Source: JADCRZ01 sp037718865
Lineage (GTDB): Bacteria > Bacteroidota > Bacteroidia > Chitinophagales > Chitinophagaceae
Reading direction: 5' to 3'
Length of the DNA stretch: 64,000 bases
NCBI GenBank assembly: GCA_037718865.1
Contig: JBBJMP010000013.1
Location: 1-64,000, forward strand
The notes under the pieces were generated by a model. It was not told where the DNA came from. It saw nothing but the letters and a program-made list of their open reading frames with translations, and ran no database searches. This document shows positions 63,331 to 64,000 of this stretch, piece by piece; within the stretch, counting starts at the first letter, position 1, and every line of letters starts with the position of its first letter. The translations under genes and the position numbers were made by a program.

Positions 63331-64000
63331 TTATTGCTTCACATAAATTATCCTGCCTTTTATCATGGTCATCTCAATATGGATATTCTCATCAAATATG
63401 AGGATATCGGCGTCCTTTCCGGTTACCAACGAACCTTTTTTTTCCGACACTTTCATAATGCGGGCCGGCGTACTGGTGATCATCCTGACAGCATCTGCTA
63501 AAGGCACGTCAGCGATGTTGATCATCGTTCTTACCAGCCTGTCTGCTGTTGCAACACTACCGGCAAACGAGCTCCTGTCCGGAAGTTTGGCTACGCCATC
63601 TTCGACAATCACCTTCAAACCATTTTTCACACTTCCAAGTATGCTATCCCCTTCCGGCATGCCGGCTGCCCGCATGGCATCTGTAATCAGGGCTGTGCGG
63701 TCAGGGCCTTTGATTTTAACTACCAGTTTTAACAGAGGGGCGGGCAAATGAACGCCATCTGCAATGATCTCCACGTCCATTTCATCCAGTAGAAATGCAC
63801 TTTCAATGACGCCTGCGTACCTGAATGCATTACGCCGGGTTACTCCCGACATGGCCGAGTATAAATGTGTAACCAGGGAATATCCATTTTTAATGGCTTC
63901 GAGTACCTGCTCATAGATGGCGTCCGTATGGGCCACAGCTGCCAATACTCCTTTAGACGTAACATATTTACCAAATTCCATAGCTCCCTTGAGTTCGGGA
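63331..64000 (-). CDS. nagA: N-acetylglucosamine-6-phosphate deacetylase, 3' part
   Basis: The gene runs off the right edge; 223 codons are visible and the frame stays open to 64000 (PELKGAMEFGKYV at the edge). Visible NagA features are the metal-ligand His in AVAHTDA and THLYSAM, ADGVHLPAP, the catalytic Asp in ALITDAMRAAGMPEG, and the C-terminal GSLVTGKDADILIFDENI strand block. The enzyme removes acetate from GlcNAc-6-phosphate in amino-sugar catabolism and cell-wall recycling. ATG 63981 is internal, not the true start. Confidence 0.93.
   Translation of the reverse strand, partial: PELKGAMEFGKYVTSKGVLAAVAHTDAIYEQVLEAIKNGYSLVTHLYSAMSGVTRRNAFRYAGVIESAFLLDEMDVEIIADGVHLPAPLLKLVVKIKGPDRTALITDAMRAAGMPEGDSILGSVKNGLKVIVEDGVAKLPDRSSFAGSVATADRLVRTMINIADVPLADAVRMITSTPARIMKVSEKKGSLVTGKDADILIFDENIHIEMTMIKGRIIYVKQ

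Overview
The window reads as a chromosomal segment of a Bacteroidota bacterium, most likely family Chitinophagaceae. The evidence is two SusC/SusD outer-membrane import pairs, lipoproteins with Bacteroidota-style lipoboxes, weak Shine-Dalgarno use, several TAnnTTTG -7-like promoter elements, a moderate GC content, and Bacteroidota-type families (PVC-type cytochromes, VCBS/DUF1080 proteins, Tat-exported TIM-barrel epimerases). No rRNA, tRNA or CRISPR array was seen. The taxon is an inference from gene content; no search could be run.

Layout. 1-1860: an IS transposase and a 2.5-copy array of a 110-bp palindromic repeat. 1861-9266: a TonB-dependent receptor divergent from a one-carbon module (glutathione-independent formaldehyde dehydrogenase, FdhD, and an FdhF/YdeP-family molybdopterin oxidoreductase). 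9291-13323: a beta-lactamase-fold serine hydrolase and a large MscS-type channel. 13561-16826: a decaying stretch holding a PIG-L deacetylase gene cut by an in-frame TGA, an Mrr-type endonuclease remnant with a 1-base frameshift, and an overlapping small frame with its own in-frame TAA. 16828-25956, all on the minus strand: a small secreted protein, an NtrC-type two-component system, and a HlyD-TolC-MacB-like ABC export operon.

26478-53344 is the most interesting part. SusCD pair 1 and a convergent aldo/keto reductase and SDR are followed by a tight eight-gene plus-strand operon: YdcZ-type transporter, Tat-exported TIM-barrel epimerase, MmsA/IolA-type CoA-acylating semialdehyde dehydrogenase, cyclase-family hydrolase, zinc alcohol dehydrogenase, SDR, an atypical transketolase and a cupin. 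SusCD pair 2 then leads a set of cell-envelope redox proteins: a PQQ/cytochrome c lipoprotein, a DUF1080 plus VCBS propeller protein, a truncated PQQ-gene copy and a PVC-type cytochrome. There is no glycoside hydrolase. The set looks like a complete import, envelope oxidation and cytosolic breakdown pathway for a small oxygenated substrate (polyol, cyclitol or unusual sugar) that I cannot name.

53345-61257: an AT-rich pair (lipoprotein and FAD-linked oxidase) lies between a 62-bp fragment of an RND pump gene and the intact RND operon, whose TolC gene carries a 1-base frameshift. 61614-64000: a small acidic helical protein, an MFS transporter behind a hairpin and promoter-like element, and the 3' part of nagA, which runs off the window end. 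Three of the broken genes differ from intact ones by a single base, so assembly error must be weighed against real decay.
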